Source: a virus. Taken from it: a stretch of DNA of 22,108 nucleotides. The notes below the pieces were generated by a model that saw only the letters and a list, made by a program, of their open reading frames with translations, was not told where the DNA came from and made no database searches. A program made the position numbers and the translations under genes. The DNA lies in the IMG/VR virus record IMGVR_UViG_3300050821_003817, positions 1 to 22,108 of that record. One strand, given 5' to 3'. This document shows, piece after piece, positions 1-5,625 of the stretch (positions are counted from its first letter, which is position 1; each line of letters starts with the position of its first letter).

Positions 1-2
1 GC

Positions 3-89
3 GGGGTATGGTGCACGCTCGGCCTGCTCAATTGGGGCGTGCGCCGCGGTCGATTCTTTTTCAAGCGGTTGCCCCCCGATGACGGCTGA
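3..89 (+). CDS. 3' end of an unidentified protein (partial)
   Basis: Frame 3 is open from the window edge to a TGA at 87-89 and encodes about 28 residues. They begin with a hydrophobic stretch rich in W, L and C (WCTLGLLNWG), followed by a basic tail with RRGRFFFKR and PPDDG. This pattern fits the last membrane segment and cytoplasmic tail of a small membrane protein, but too little is visible to name it. It overlaps the next start codon (79) by 11 bases, as is common between co-transcribed phage genes. The other two forward frames also continue to the left edge, so the choice rests on composition only. Confidence 0.4.
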   Translation, partial: GVWCTLGLLNWGVRRGRFFFKRLPPDDG

Positions 90-231
90 CCCGAATTACG
101 GCTCGATCGTGATCAAGCTTCGCAAGCGTCCGTTTTTTACGCGACTGCGTCGACACTACCGCGCATATCGAGCGCTGCGCATCGGTCGGCTCAAGTCGCT
201 TTGGTTCGCGTGGGGCCTGGCCCGCTTATGA
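79..231 (+). CDS. small basic phage protein, 50 aa
   Basis: ATG at 79 to TGA at 229-231. The protein is very basic, with aromatic residues spaced between arginines (KLRKRPFFTRLRRHYRAYRA, then RIGRLKSLWFAWGLARL). It looks like one or two amphipathic helices. Short proteins of this type, with an RHYR..R core and a WxLAR-like end, are familiar from GC-rich phage genomes but have no known function; this is from memory of the family, not a search. It overlaps the upstream partial gene and ends 6 bases before the tRNA-like gene. No clear ribosome binding site precedes the ATG. Confidence 0.6.
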   Translation: MTADPNYGSIVIKLRKRPFFTRLRRHYRAYRALRIGRLKSLWFAWGLARL

Positions 232-237
232 GATTGC

Positions 238-312
238 ACGCCTGTAGCTCAGCGGTAGAGCGCCCGGTTGACGAGCAACCGGCGGGCCTGGGTTCGAATC
301 CCAGCGGGCGTG
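238..312 (+). tRNA. tRNA-like gene with enlarged anticodon arm; isotype uncertain
   Basis: The acceptor stem pairs 238-244 with 305-311 (7 bp, one T-G wobble). T8-A9 are at 245-246, the D stem is GCTC/GAGC at 247-250 and 258-261, and the T arm at 288-304 has loop TTCGAAT and stem CTGGG/CCCAG. The discriminator is G312 and CCA is not encoded. The abnormal part is the anticodon arm. With canonical spacing (position 26 at 262, a 4-nt variable loop at 284-287) the loop is 11 nt (268-278) instead of 7, and T33 would precede GAC (270-272, Val). The same bases can fold as a 7-bp stem, 264-270 with 276-282, closing a 5-nt loop ACGAG. In that fold the central triplet is CGA, with no U33 before it. It may be a decayed tRNA, a tRNA with a loop insertion, or a tRNA mimic. 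Confidence 0.75.
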
Positions 313-331
313 CCTGATGCCATGCCTTCGC

Positions 332-568
332 ATGGGCAGCACGATTGTCTGCACCCGCGGTCAATCGAGACGCGATTGCGAGGTGTGTCGCGCAGTCAAA
401 GGGAACAACCTTTGCGACTGGAAGCTGCCCAACGGTCGCACGTGCGACGCTGCGTTGTGCGATTCGTGCACGCACAAGCCGGCGCACAACAAGGACCTTT
501 GCCCGACGCACGCTAAGCGGTGGGCCGAGATTCAAGCGCAGCGTCGCGCGCTGGCGCGAAAGTCGTGA
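332..568 (+). CDS. cysteine-rich zinc-ribbon-like phage protein, 78 aa
   Basis: The start is taken at ATG 332; an in-frame ATG at 317 would add five residues. From 332 the protein has eight cysteines: C7, C16 and C19 (CEVC), C28, C38, C43 and C46 (CDSC), and C57 in a CPTH motif with H60. The CxxC pairs and the CxxH suggest one or two structural zinc sites, as in zinc-ribbon or HNH-like folds, but no HNH nuclease motif is visible. A basic helical tail follows (residues 61-78). Small proteins with this cysteine spacing occur in many phage genomes without known function. It lies between the tRNA-like gene and a small membrane protein, probably in one transcript. Confidence 0.75.
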   Translation: MGSTIVCTRGQSRRDCEVCRAVKGNNLCDWKLPNGRTCDAALCDSCTHKPAHNKDLCPTHAKRWAEIQAQRRALARKS

Positions 569-584
569 CACCCCGGGAGCCCCA

Positions 585-740
585 ATGGTCACAGTAGTTC
601 TGATTCTTCAAGTCGCCGCTTTCGTGCTGCTCGTGCTGGCAACCATCGGCGTTCCGTCCTCTCCGAGATTCGCGCTTGGGTGGGGCGGACTGGCGTGCTG
701 GCTTTTGAGCGAGTTGATAGGCAGAATTCAATTACATTGA
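585..740 (+). CDS. small membrane protein, 51 aa
   Basis: ATG at 585 is preceded by CGGGAGCCCCA, a usable ribosome binding site; the stop is TGA at 738-740. Residues 2-22 form a clear hydrophobic segment (VTVVLILQVAAFVLLVLATIG). After a short polar turn (PSSPRFALG), residues 33-45 form a second apolar stretch (WGGLACWLLSELIG). This gives a likely helical hairpin in the inner membrane. Small two-helix membrane proteins are common in phage accessory modules. A lysis role (holin) is possible but unsupported, because no endolysin or spanin is next to it. Spacing to its neighbours is short (16 and 10 bases), suggesting co-transcription. Confidence 0.65.
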   Translation: MVTVVLILQVAAFVLLVLATIGVPSSPRFALGWGGLACWLLSELIGRIQLH

Positions 741-750
741 GAGGATTTAA

Positions 751-924
751 ATGAGTTTCAAATTCGATCTTTCGCAGGAGGTCACCGTCGACGTTAGCGG
801 TGAAAGCGGCGTGATCACCGGTCGCGCCGAGTACACGGCCGACGAAAATATGTACCGTCTGCGTTACAAGGCAGCCGACGGTCGCGGGGTTGAGAATTGG
901 TGGCCGGAGAGCGCGCTGCGGTGA
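751..924 (+). CDS. small conserved phage protein, 57 aa
   Basis: ATG at 751 has a good ribosome binding site (GAGAGGA, 740-746). The protein begins with KFDLSQEVTVDVSGESG and ends with an aromatic motif before the terminus (ENWWPESALR). It is predicted to be a small beta-barrel (SH3-like) from its alternating hydrophobic pattern and the sequence GVITGRAEYT...YRLRYKAADGR. Many GC-rich phages carry a protein of this length and pattern, usually beside the next two genes. Its function is unknown. The stop TGA (922-924) overlaps the GTG start of the next gene, which implies translational coupling. Confidence 0.8.
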   Translation: MSFKFDLSQEVTVDVSGESGVITGRAEYTADENMYRLRYKAADGRGVENWWPESALR

Positions 925-1181
925 GACGCTGCTACCTTCCCCCGATGCCCGAGGTCCCATCCGGGGCCACTCAAGAAGTGCGCATGCGCATGTGCTGCGA
1001 CTACGCGCGCGACCTGGTAGCGCTCAACCCGCACGCGTTTCTGCCACCCGAGGTCAAGCGTCGATGGTGGCACCTGTTCAAATGCGAGTATCCGCAAATA
1101 CTCGTCACTGCGACGGTCAATGCGGTCGTGACCGACGCACCGCTGTATTGGCCGCTCAATCAGGGGGAGAGAAAATCGTGA
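921..1181 (+). CDS. hypothetical phage protein, 86 aa
   Basis: The start is taken as GTG at 921, overlapping the preceding stop as GTGA and preceded by GGAGA at 906-910. In-frame ATGs at 897 and 945 are alternatives. The protein is probably helical, with a central segment CCDYARDLVALNPHAFLPPE followed by a WWHLFKCEYPQ stretch. I recognise no catalytic motif. The stop TGA (1179-1181) overlaps the GTG start of the next gene, so this gene and its two neighbours appear translationally coupled. Its function is unknown. Confidence 0.7.
   Translation: MRRCYLPPMPEVPSGATQEVRMRMCCDYARDLVALNPHAFLPPEVKRRWWHLFKCEYPQILVTATVNAVVTDAPLYWPLNQGERKS
1163..1169 (+). promoter_or_regulatory. ribosome binding site fixing the GTG start at 1178
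   Basis: GGGGGAG lies eight bases upstream of GTG 1178 and is the best Shine-Dalgarno match in the reading frame. It argues against the longer upstream open frame as the real N-terminus. Confidence 0.6.
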
Positions 1182-1426
1182 ACGTCACGCTTCACAGCAC
1201 CTCAAAGATAGTTGAGTTTATGGTTGATGGAGTGCGCGTTCCGGCCCGTCTTTGGGAGGGCCGCACCGAGCGCGGAACCCCCGTGCACGCGTTTATCACG
1301 CGCATTTGCCCGACGATCGAGGTGCCGCTGCCGACGCACGTCGAGGCCGAGTTTGCACGCGACCTCGAGGAACAGACCCCGCCGACGGCGCTCGTCGCCG
1401 CAATCCCGCTGCGGATGGTTCTGTAA
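1178..1426 (+). CDS. small conserved phage protein, 82 aa
   Basis: GTG at 1178 is supported by a strong ribosome binding site, GGGGGAG at 1163-1169, eight bases upstream. The upstream frame stays open but has no comparable signal. The protein opens with MNVTLHSTSKIVEFMVDGVR, followed by VPARLWEG.T..G.PVHAFITRI, and ends with VAAIPLRMVL. This architecture belongs to a recurrent small phage protein family of unknown function, recognised from memory. It is likely a compact beta-rich fold. The stop TAA at 1424-1426 lies one base before the GTG start of the PP-loop gene. Confidence 0.8.
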   Translation: MNVTLHSTSKIVEFMVDGVRVPARLWEGRTERGTPVHAFITRICPTIEVPLPTHVEAEFARDLEEQTPPTALVAAIPLRMVL

Positions 1427-1427
1427 G

Positions 1428-2198
1428 GTGGTCGAGCAGCTCGCCAGCGCGCGCAACCTGCTCGGGATCGTGCGCGCTCAAACGGGCGCGATCGGGGTCG
1501 CGGTCAGCTTCGGGAAAGACTCGCTAGCCACTCTCGACCTGTGCTGTCAGGTGTTCAGCCGCGTCGAGGCGTTCTATCTGTACCGCGTGCACGGTCTCGA
1601 AGTGGTCGACGACTGGGCGCGCGCGGTGCGCGAGCGCTGCGGGGTTCAGGTGCGGATGTACCCGCACTTCGACCTGTCGCGCTGCTACCGAAACGCGGTG
1701 CTGCAGCCGCACTGGGCGGGGCTCGACAAGGCCCCGCGCATCAAAATGTCCGACGTCGAGGATGCGTTTCGCGCCGATGCGCGCGTCGACTGGATCGCCT
1801 ACGGGTGGCGTCGCAACGACTCGTTCTCGCGCGCGCTGATCATGAAACGCTGCGGGGGGCTCGACGAGCGCGCGCGGCGCGTGTTCCCGCTTCGCTCGTG
1901 GCGTCGCTCCGATGTATACGCGTACCTCGATCAGCAGGGGATCGCGCGCCCGCCGACGCTCGGTCGCAAGGAGCAGGGCGGGCTCGACTTTCACCCGGCC
2001 GCGCTCGCCGCGCTGCGCGACGAGCACCCGGACGACTGGGCTAAGTGGACGCGAGATTTTCCGTTTTCACCGATGCAGACGTTACCGATCGCAGCGACAG
2101 ATGGCCCGTCATCGGGATCGGCTCCCGCAGCGGTCGCGCGTCGGAAAGCATCCAGCAAAAAGGGCCCGTCGCGATCGGGTGCGGCTGGTAAAGCTTGA
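1428..2198 (+). CDS. PP-loop ATPase, PAPS reductase/DndC-like, 256 aa
   Basis: GTG at 1428 is one base after the preceding stop. Residues 27-32 (SFGKDS) match the SGGKDS pyrophosphate-binding loop of N-type ATP pyrophosphatases. Downstream conserved features are a DW.A..V....G VQV block, GWRRNDSFSRALIMKRCGG near residues 127-145, and a PLRSWRRSDVYAYL block near 155-168, typical of phosphoadenosine-phosphosulfate reductase-like proteins. The cysteine-containing C-terminal active site of true PAPS reductases is absent, so sulfonucleotide reduction is unlikely. The fold more probably adenylates a substrate, perhaps for nucleic-acid modification as in DndC or tRNA thiolation enzymes; that is inference. 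The last 50 or so residues are low complexity (A, S, R, K rich) and overlap the ASCH gene on the other strand. Confidence 0.85.
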   Translation: MVEQLASARNLLGIVRAQTGAIGVAVSFGKDSLATLDLCCQVFSRVEAFYLYRVHGLEVVDDWARAVRERCGVQVRMYPHFDLSRCYRNAVLQPHWAGLDKAPRIKMSDVEDAFRADARVDWIAYGWRRNDSFSRALIMKRCGGLDERARRVFPLRSWRRSDVYAYLDQQGIARPPTLGRKEQGGLDFHPAALAALRDEHPDDWAKWTRDFPFSPMQTLPIAATDGPSSGSAPAAVARRKASSKKGPSRSGAAGKA

Positions 2199-2451
2199 GC
2201 AGCTCGTTCAGCGGCAGCACCGCGTAAAGCGTCACGATGCACACCGCGGCCCCGTACACGTACCCATCCGGGAGCCAGCACCCGAGCGAGCGCAGCAGCT
2301 CGTTACCCGCTTCCAGGCTCGCGCGCGACCGGCCGGCGATGATCAGCAGGTCGCCGCGGTACGGGGTAGCCCATGAGCGGTTCTCGACGCGCTTGTGCCC
2401 TGCGGCGATCGCCCATGCCCAGGGCTGATGCACGGTCAAAGACTTCAGCAC
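2041..2451 (-). CDS. ASCH/PUA-like domain protein, 136 aa
   Basis: The start is a GTG complementary to 2449-2451, with GGGGAGG (complement of 2457-2463) five bases upstream. A TTG at 2484 would give 11 more residues but lacks this support. The N-terminus carries the ASCH signature: LTVHQPWAWAIAAGHKRVENR (residues 5-25), then RGDLLIIAGRS. The ending GPFCWML.DARPLREPIPM.G is also typical. ASCH domains share the PUA fold and bind RNA or modified nucleosides; some are amidohydrolases for N4-acetylcytidine. In phages their role is mostly unknown. It is the only minus-strand gene in the window, converges on the PP-loop gene with a 158-bp overlap, and is divergent from the terminase genes. It therefore needs its own promoter, perhaps inside the start of the small terminase gene. 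Confidence 0.85.
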   Translation of the reverse strand: MLKSLTVHQPWAWAIAAGHKRVENRSWATPYRGDLLIIAGRSRASLEAGNELLRSLGCWLPDGYVYGAAVCIVTLYAVLPLNELLKLYQPHPIATGPFCWMLSDARPLREPIPMTGHLSLRSVTSASVKTENLAST

Positions 2452-2456
2452 CGACG

Positions 2457-2463
2457 CCTCCCC
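2457..2463 (-). promoter_or_regulatory. ribosome binding site of the ASCH gene
   Basis: The complement reads GGGGAGG, five bases before the GTG start at 2451. It is the strongest Shine-Dalgarno match on this strand here and decides the start over the upstream TTG. Confidence 0.65.
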
Positions 2464-2477
2464 GGTCGGTCGCGACG

Positions 2478-2993
2478 ATGACAATGAACGCCTACGCGAA
2501 GTATCGCGGGGTGAGCCATACAGCGGTCTCGAAAGCAGCGCGCACCGGTCGCATAACGCTCGTCAATGGTCGGGTGGACCCGGTCACCGCTGACCGCGAT
2601 TGGAAGCGCAACAGCGAACCGGTACCGCACGGGGGGCAAATCGTCGGCGAGGATACCCCTGCACCCGGTCGGGAGTCACCCGGCAAGGGGGCACAACCAG
2701 GTCCGCGAGACCCCGAAACGGCCACGTTCGCGCGCTCGCGCGCGCTGCGCGAGACGGTCAAGGCGCGGCTGGCGAACCTGGAATACGATCAGAAGCGCGG
2801 CAAGCTCGTCGACGCCGAGGAAGTGCGCTCGCACTTCTACAAGCTCGCGCGCGCTGCGCGCGACATGCTGCACTCGATCCCGGATCGGCTCGCCCCGCGT
2901 CTGGTCGGCGAGACCGACTCGCACAAGATTCACACCATGATCACGGAAGAAATTGACCGCGTCTCCGCAGCTATCGCCGACGCAGCTGTGTGA
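2478..2993 (+). CDS. terS: terminase small subunit, 171 aa
   Basis: ATG at 2478 (a second ATG lies at 2484). Residues 3-30 (MNAYAKYRGVSHTAVSKAARTGRI) form a helix-turn-helix of the Nu1/TerS type that recognises the packaging site on phage DNA. A charged, proline- and glycine-rich linker (about residues 45-80) leads to a C-terminal helical region (about 83-171) with ALRETVKARLANLEYDQKRGKLVDAEEV. That motif is typical of small terminases that oligomerise and contact the large subunit. Length fits the family. It directly precedes the large subunit, which begins inside its last codons. No strong ribosome binding site is visible before the ATG. The in-frame upstream ATGs at 2373 and 2415 are less likely because they lie in the ASCH gene. 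Confidence 0.85.
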   Translation: MTMNAYAKYRGVSHTAVSKAARTGRITLVNGRVDPVTADRDWKRNSEPVPHGGQIVGEDTPAPGRESPGKGAQPGPRDPETATFARSRALRETVKARLANLEYDQKRGKLVDAEEVRSHFYKLARAARDMLHSIPDRLAPRLVGETDSHKIHTMITEEIDRVSAAIADAAV

Positions 2994-4929
2994 GCAGCTG
3001 TGGCGCTCCGCATGGGCGCAGGACCGTCGGCTGACGCTGTCCGAGTGGGCCGATGCGAACGTCGTGCTTTCGAGCAAGGACAGCAGCGAACCTGGTCCTT
3101 ACCGCACCGAGCGCACCCCGTACGTGCGCGAGATCGCGGACTGTCTGTCGCCGCAGAGCCCGGTCGAGACCGTCGTATGGGTGTCGGGAGCTCAGCTCGC
3201 CAAGACCCGGCTCGGGCTGAACTGGATCGGCTACGTGGTCGACGTCGCGCCGGGTCCCATGCTGATGGTCGAGCCGACGCTGCTGTTGGCGAAGAAGATC
3301 AGCAAACAGCGGCTCTCGCCGATGATCGAGTCGACGCTCGCGCTGCGCGACAAGGTGAGCGAGGCCCGCTCGCGCGACAGCGGGAACACGATGTTCGAGA
3401 AGGAGTTCCCGGGCGGCATCCTGATGCTCACCGGGGCAAATTCCGCCGTCGGTCTGCGCGCCATGCCCGTGCGGTACCTCTTTCTGGACGAGGTCGACGG
3501 GTACCCGGGCGACGTCGAGGGCGAGGGCGACCCGGTCGAGCTGGCGCGCAAGCGGGCTTCGACCTTCGCGCGGAGGAAAATCCTGATGACCTCGACCCCG
3601 ACCATCAAAGGGCTTTCGCGCATCGAGGCGGAATTTCAGCGCTCCGATCAGCGTCGGTACTTCGTCCCGTGTCCGCACTGCGCGCTGATGGACTGGGTTC
3701 GCTGGGAGCGCATCCAGTGGCAGGAGAAGCGCCCCGAGACCGCGGCGCTGCTGTGCACTGGCTGCGGCGCGCTGATCCACGAACGACACAAGACCTGGAT
3801 GCTGGCCTCGGGCGAGTGGCGCGCCACCGCGACGGGCGACGGCAAGACCGCGGGCTTTCACCTGTCGAGTTTGTATGCACCGTCCGGGTGGGTGTCGTGG
3901 GCCGACATCGTCTCGGAGTTTCTCGCCGCCAAGGACAACCCGATCAAGCTGAAAACGTGGGTGAACACGCGACTAGCGGAAACATGGGAGGAACGCGGCG
4001 ACGAAATCGACTCGACTGGCCTGAAGGCGCGACTCGAAGATTACGGCGGGGTCGAGGTGCCGGCCGGGGTCGCGGTGCTCACCGCCGCCGTGGATGTCCA
4101 GGGCGACCGCTTGGAGGTCGCTGTCAAGGGCTGGGGGGCCGGCGAGGAATCGTGGCTCATCGCACTGCATCAGGTGCAGGGCGACCCGCTGAAGGATGCG
4201 ACGTGGTTCGAGCTTGACTCGATTCTGCAACAGACCTACACGCACGCCAGCGGGCGCGAGCTTGCGGTGCGCACCGTCGCGATCGACAGCGGGGGCCTTC
4301 ACACAGACAAGGTTTACCGGTTCGTCAAGCCGCGCGAGACGCGTCGGCTCCGAGGTGTCCCCGGTATCGAGGGGGTGCAGCGGGTTCGCGCGATCAAGGG
4401 GATGGCCGGCCCGGGTCGTGAGATCGTGGGCCGTCCGAGCGCGAGCAACCGCTATAAGGTGAAGCTTTATATCCTCGGGGTCGACACGGCGAAGGACACC
4501 ATCTTTAGCCGCATGCACTCGGGGGTCCCGGGTCCGGGGTACCTGCACATCCCGGCATGGGTTGACGACGAGTACCTCGAACAGCTCACCTCGGAGAAGG
4601 CCATACGCCGATATAAGAAGGGCGTCGGCGCGGTGCGCGAGTACGTGAAGACGCGCGACCGAAACGAGGGACTTGACCTGGAGGTGTATTCGCTGGCCGC
4701 GCTTTACATGCTGGGACGGCAGACCGTCGCCCGTCTCGGTCAGATGGCAGCGGCGATGCTCCCGCTTCCGGTCGAGCCCGGGGTCGAGCCCGTCGAGCAG
4801 CTGCCCGCGGCCGCGCCGTCGTCGCGACGCGGTCAACCCGCGGCCGCACAACCCGCGCGCCCGTCGTGGTACTCGAAGACGTCGGGCCCCGCGTTCGGCA
4901 AGACCGGATGGGTTAACAGCTGGAAGTGA
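2953..4929 (+). CDS. terL: terminase large subunit, GpA family, 658 aa
   Basis: The ATP-driven DNA packaging motor and nuclease. From TTG 2953, the ATPase domain shows a Walker A-like GAQLAKT (residues 79-85), a Walker B YLFLDEVD (175-182) and the coupling motif TSTPT (213-217). Two CxxC pairs (C240/C243 and C268/C271) form a likely zinc ribbon, as in many lambda GpA-like terminases. The second half carries nuclease-type motifs such as AAVDVQGDRLEVAVKGWGAG and AIDSGG. The C-terminal 50 residues are proline/alanine rich. The start is uncertain: no ATG is available, and TTG 2953 (41 bases inside terS) or CTG 2986 are the candidates. Family identity is certain from the motifs and length. Confidence 0.93.
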   Translation: MTASPQLSPTQLCEQLWRSAWAQDRRLTLSEWADANVVLSSKDSSEPGPYRTERTPYVREIADCLSPQSPVETVVWVSGAQLAKTRLGLNWIGYVVDVAPGPMLMVEPTLLLAKKISKQRLSPMIESTLALRDKVSEARSRDSGNTMFEKEFPGGILMLTGANSAVGLRAMPVRYLFLDEVDGYPGDVEGEGDPVELARKRASTFARRKILMTSTPTIKGLSRIEAEFQRSDQRRYFVPCPHCALMDWVRWERIQWQEKRPETAALLCTGCGALIHERHKTWMLASGEWRATATGDGKTAGFHLSSLYAPSGWVSWADIVSEFLAAKDNPIKLKTWVNTRLAETWEERGDEIDSTGLKARLEDYGGVEVPAGVAVLTAAVDVQGDRLEVAVKGWGAGEESWLIALHQVQGDPLKDATWFELDSILQQTYTHASGRELAVRTVAIDSGGLHTDKVYRFVKPRETRRLRGVPGIEGVQRVRAIKGMAGPGREIVGRPSASNRYKVKLYILGVDTAKDTIFSRMHSGVPGPGYLHIPAWVDDEYLEQLTSEKAIRRYKKGVGAVREYVKTRDRNEGLDLEVYSLAALYMLGRQTVARLGQMAAAMLPLPVEPGVEPVEQLPAAAPSSRRGQPAAAQPARPSWYSKTSGPAFGKTGWVNSWK

Positions 4930-4943
4930 AACCCGGTTGCAAC

Positions 4944-4957
4944 CCCCATCCGTGGGG
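4944..4957 (+). other. short hairpin after the large terminase
   Basis: CCCCA (4944-4948) pairs with TGGGG (4953-4957) around a TCCG loop. No T run follows, so it is not a classical terminator. It may stabilise the 3' end of the terminase message. Confidence 0.3.
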
Positions 4958-4960
4958 CCA

Positions 4961-4990
4961 TTGACCGGTCGCGAATACCAGGAATAGACT
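4961..4990 (+). promoter_or_regulatory. possible sigma70-like promoter before the head genes
   Basis: TTGACC (4961-4966) resembles a -35 box (5 of 6) and TAGACT (4985-4990) a -10 box (4 of 6), with an 18-base spacer. Transcription would start around 4997, almost at the ATG at 4999, giving a leaderless or very short-leader mRNA. In GC-rich DNA such matches are less frequent by chance, but this remains a pattern match in a 69-base intergenic gap. Confidence 0.35.
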
Positions 4991-4998
4991 GCGCGTCC

Positions 4999-5616
4999 AT
5001 GACAACCGTGATGGAACCGCCGATCCCGACGCGGTTTCCGCCCTACCTCACCGCGCACACCACCCTGAAGGTGGATCGGCGGTTCCCCAACTTCTCGAAC
5101 ACAGACTTCGCATATACCCTGCTCATGGCAGGCGCGGCCGTGTTGAGCAAGCCGGCGATCGCGGATTCTGACGGGATCACGTGGCACGTGGTACTGACCC
5201 CGACTGATACCGCACCGCTCAACACGACCGCAACCCCTGCCCCCTATCGCTTCGTTGAGCGGCTCACCGATGCTTCGCTCGGCGAGACCTACGACGTCGG
5301 CGAGGGCCGGATCATGGTCAACCCGGACCTGGCCTCCCTGAGCGCCGGGGACGCGATCACCTACGAGGAAAAAACGCTCGCCGTGATCGAGCAGTCGCTG
5401 CTGACCGGGATCACGGCCGATATTGAGCACTACTCGATCGCCGGCCGCTCGATCAGCAAGATCCCGCGGCGCGAGCTGCTGCAGATGCGCGGCCAGTTCC
5501 GAGCGCTCGTCTGGCGTCAGCGCAACCCGGGCAAGGCGACCATCGACGTGAACGTCGTGTTCCCGGCCAAGGTGATAGGGCCGTTTCCGTACGCGTACCG
5601 CTGGCCCGAGGACTAA
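4999..5616 (+). CDS. gpW-like head-tail joining protein with N-terminal beta domain, 205 aa
   Basis: ATG at 4999 (an in-frame ATG at 5011 is possible). The C-terminal part (about residues 115-180) is helical with the pattern AVIEQSLLTG...EHYSIAGRSISKIPRRELLQMRGQFRA. This matches the helix, short beta hairpin, helix arrangement of gpW-type proteins that cap the portal after DNA packaging. The N-terminal about 110 residues look like a beta-sandwich (WHVVLTPTDTAPL..., VGEGRIMVNPDLASLSAGD), an arrangement seen in many phage genes placed right after the terminase. Its position between large terminase and portal agrees. The exact virion role of the N-terminal domain is unknown. A possible promoter and a hairpin lie in the gap upstream. 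Confidence 0.7.
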   Translation: MTTVMEPPIPTRFPPYLTAHTTLKVDRRFPNFSNTDFAYTLLMAGAAVLSKPAIADSDGITWHVVLTPTDTAPLNTTATPAPYRFVERLTDASLGETYDVGEGRIMVNPDLASLSAGDAITYEEKTLAVIEQSLLTGITADIEHYSIAGRSISKIPRRELLQMRGQFRALVWRQRNPGKATIDVNVVFPAKVIGPFPYAYRWPED

Positions 5617-5625
5617 GGTCGCCCA

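Noticed and set aside
238-312. A firm call of tRNA-Val (GAC) or tRNA-Ser (CGA)
   Set aside because: The anticodon depends on which abnormal fold is chosen. A serine tRNA would also need a long variable arm, which is absent.
1428-2198. Naming the PP-loop protein a true PAPS reductase
   Set aside because: The PP-loop is present but the C-terminal cysteine active-site motif of sulfonucleotide reductases is not seen, so only the fold is claimed.
4944-4957. A terminator after the large terminase
   Set aside because: The hairpin is only 5 bp and is not followed by a T run.
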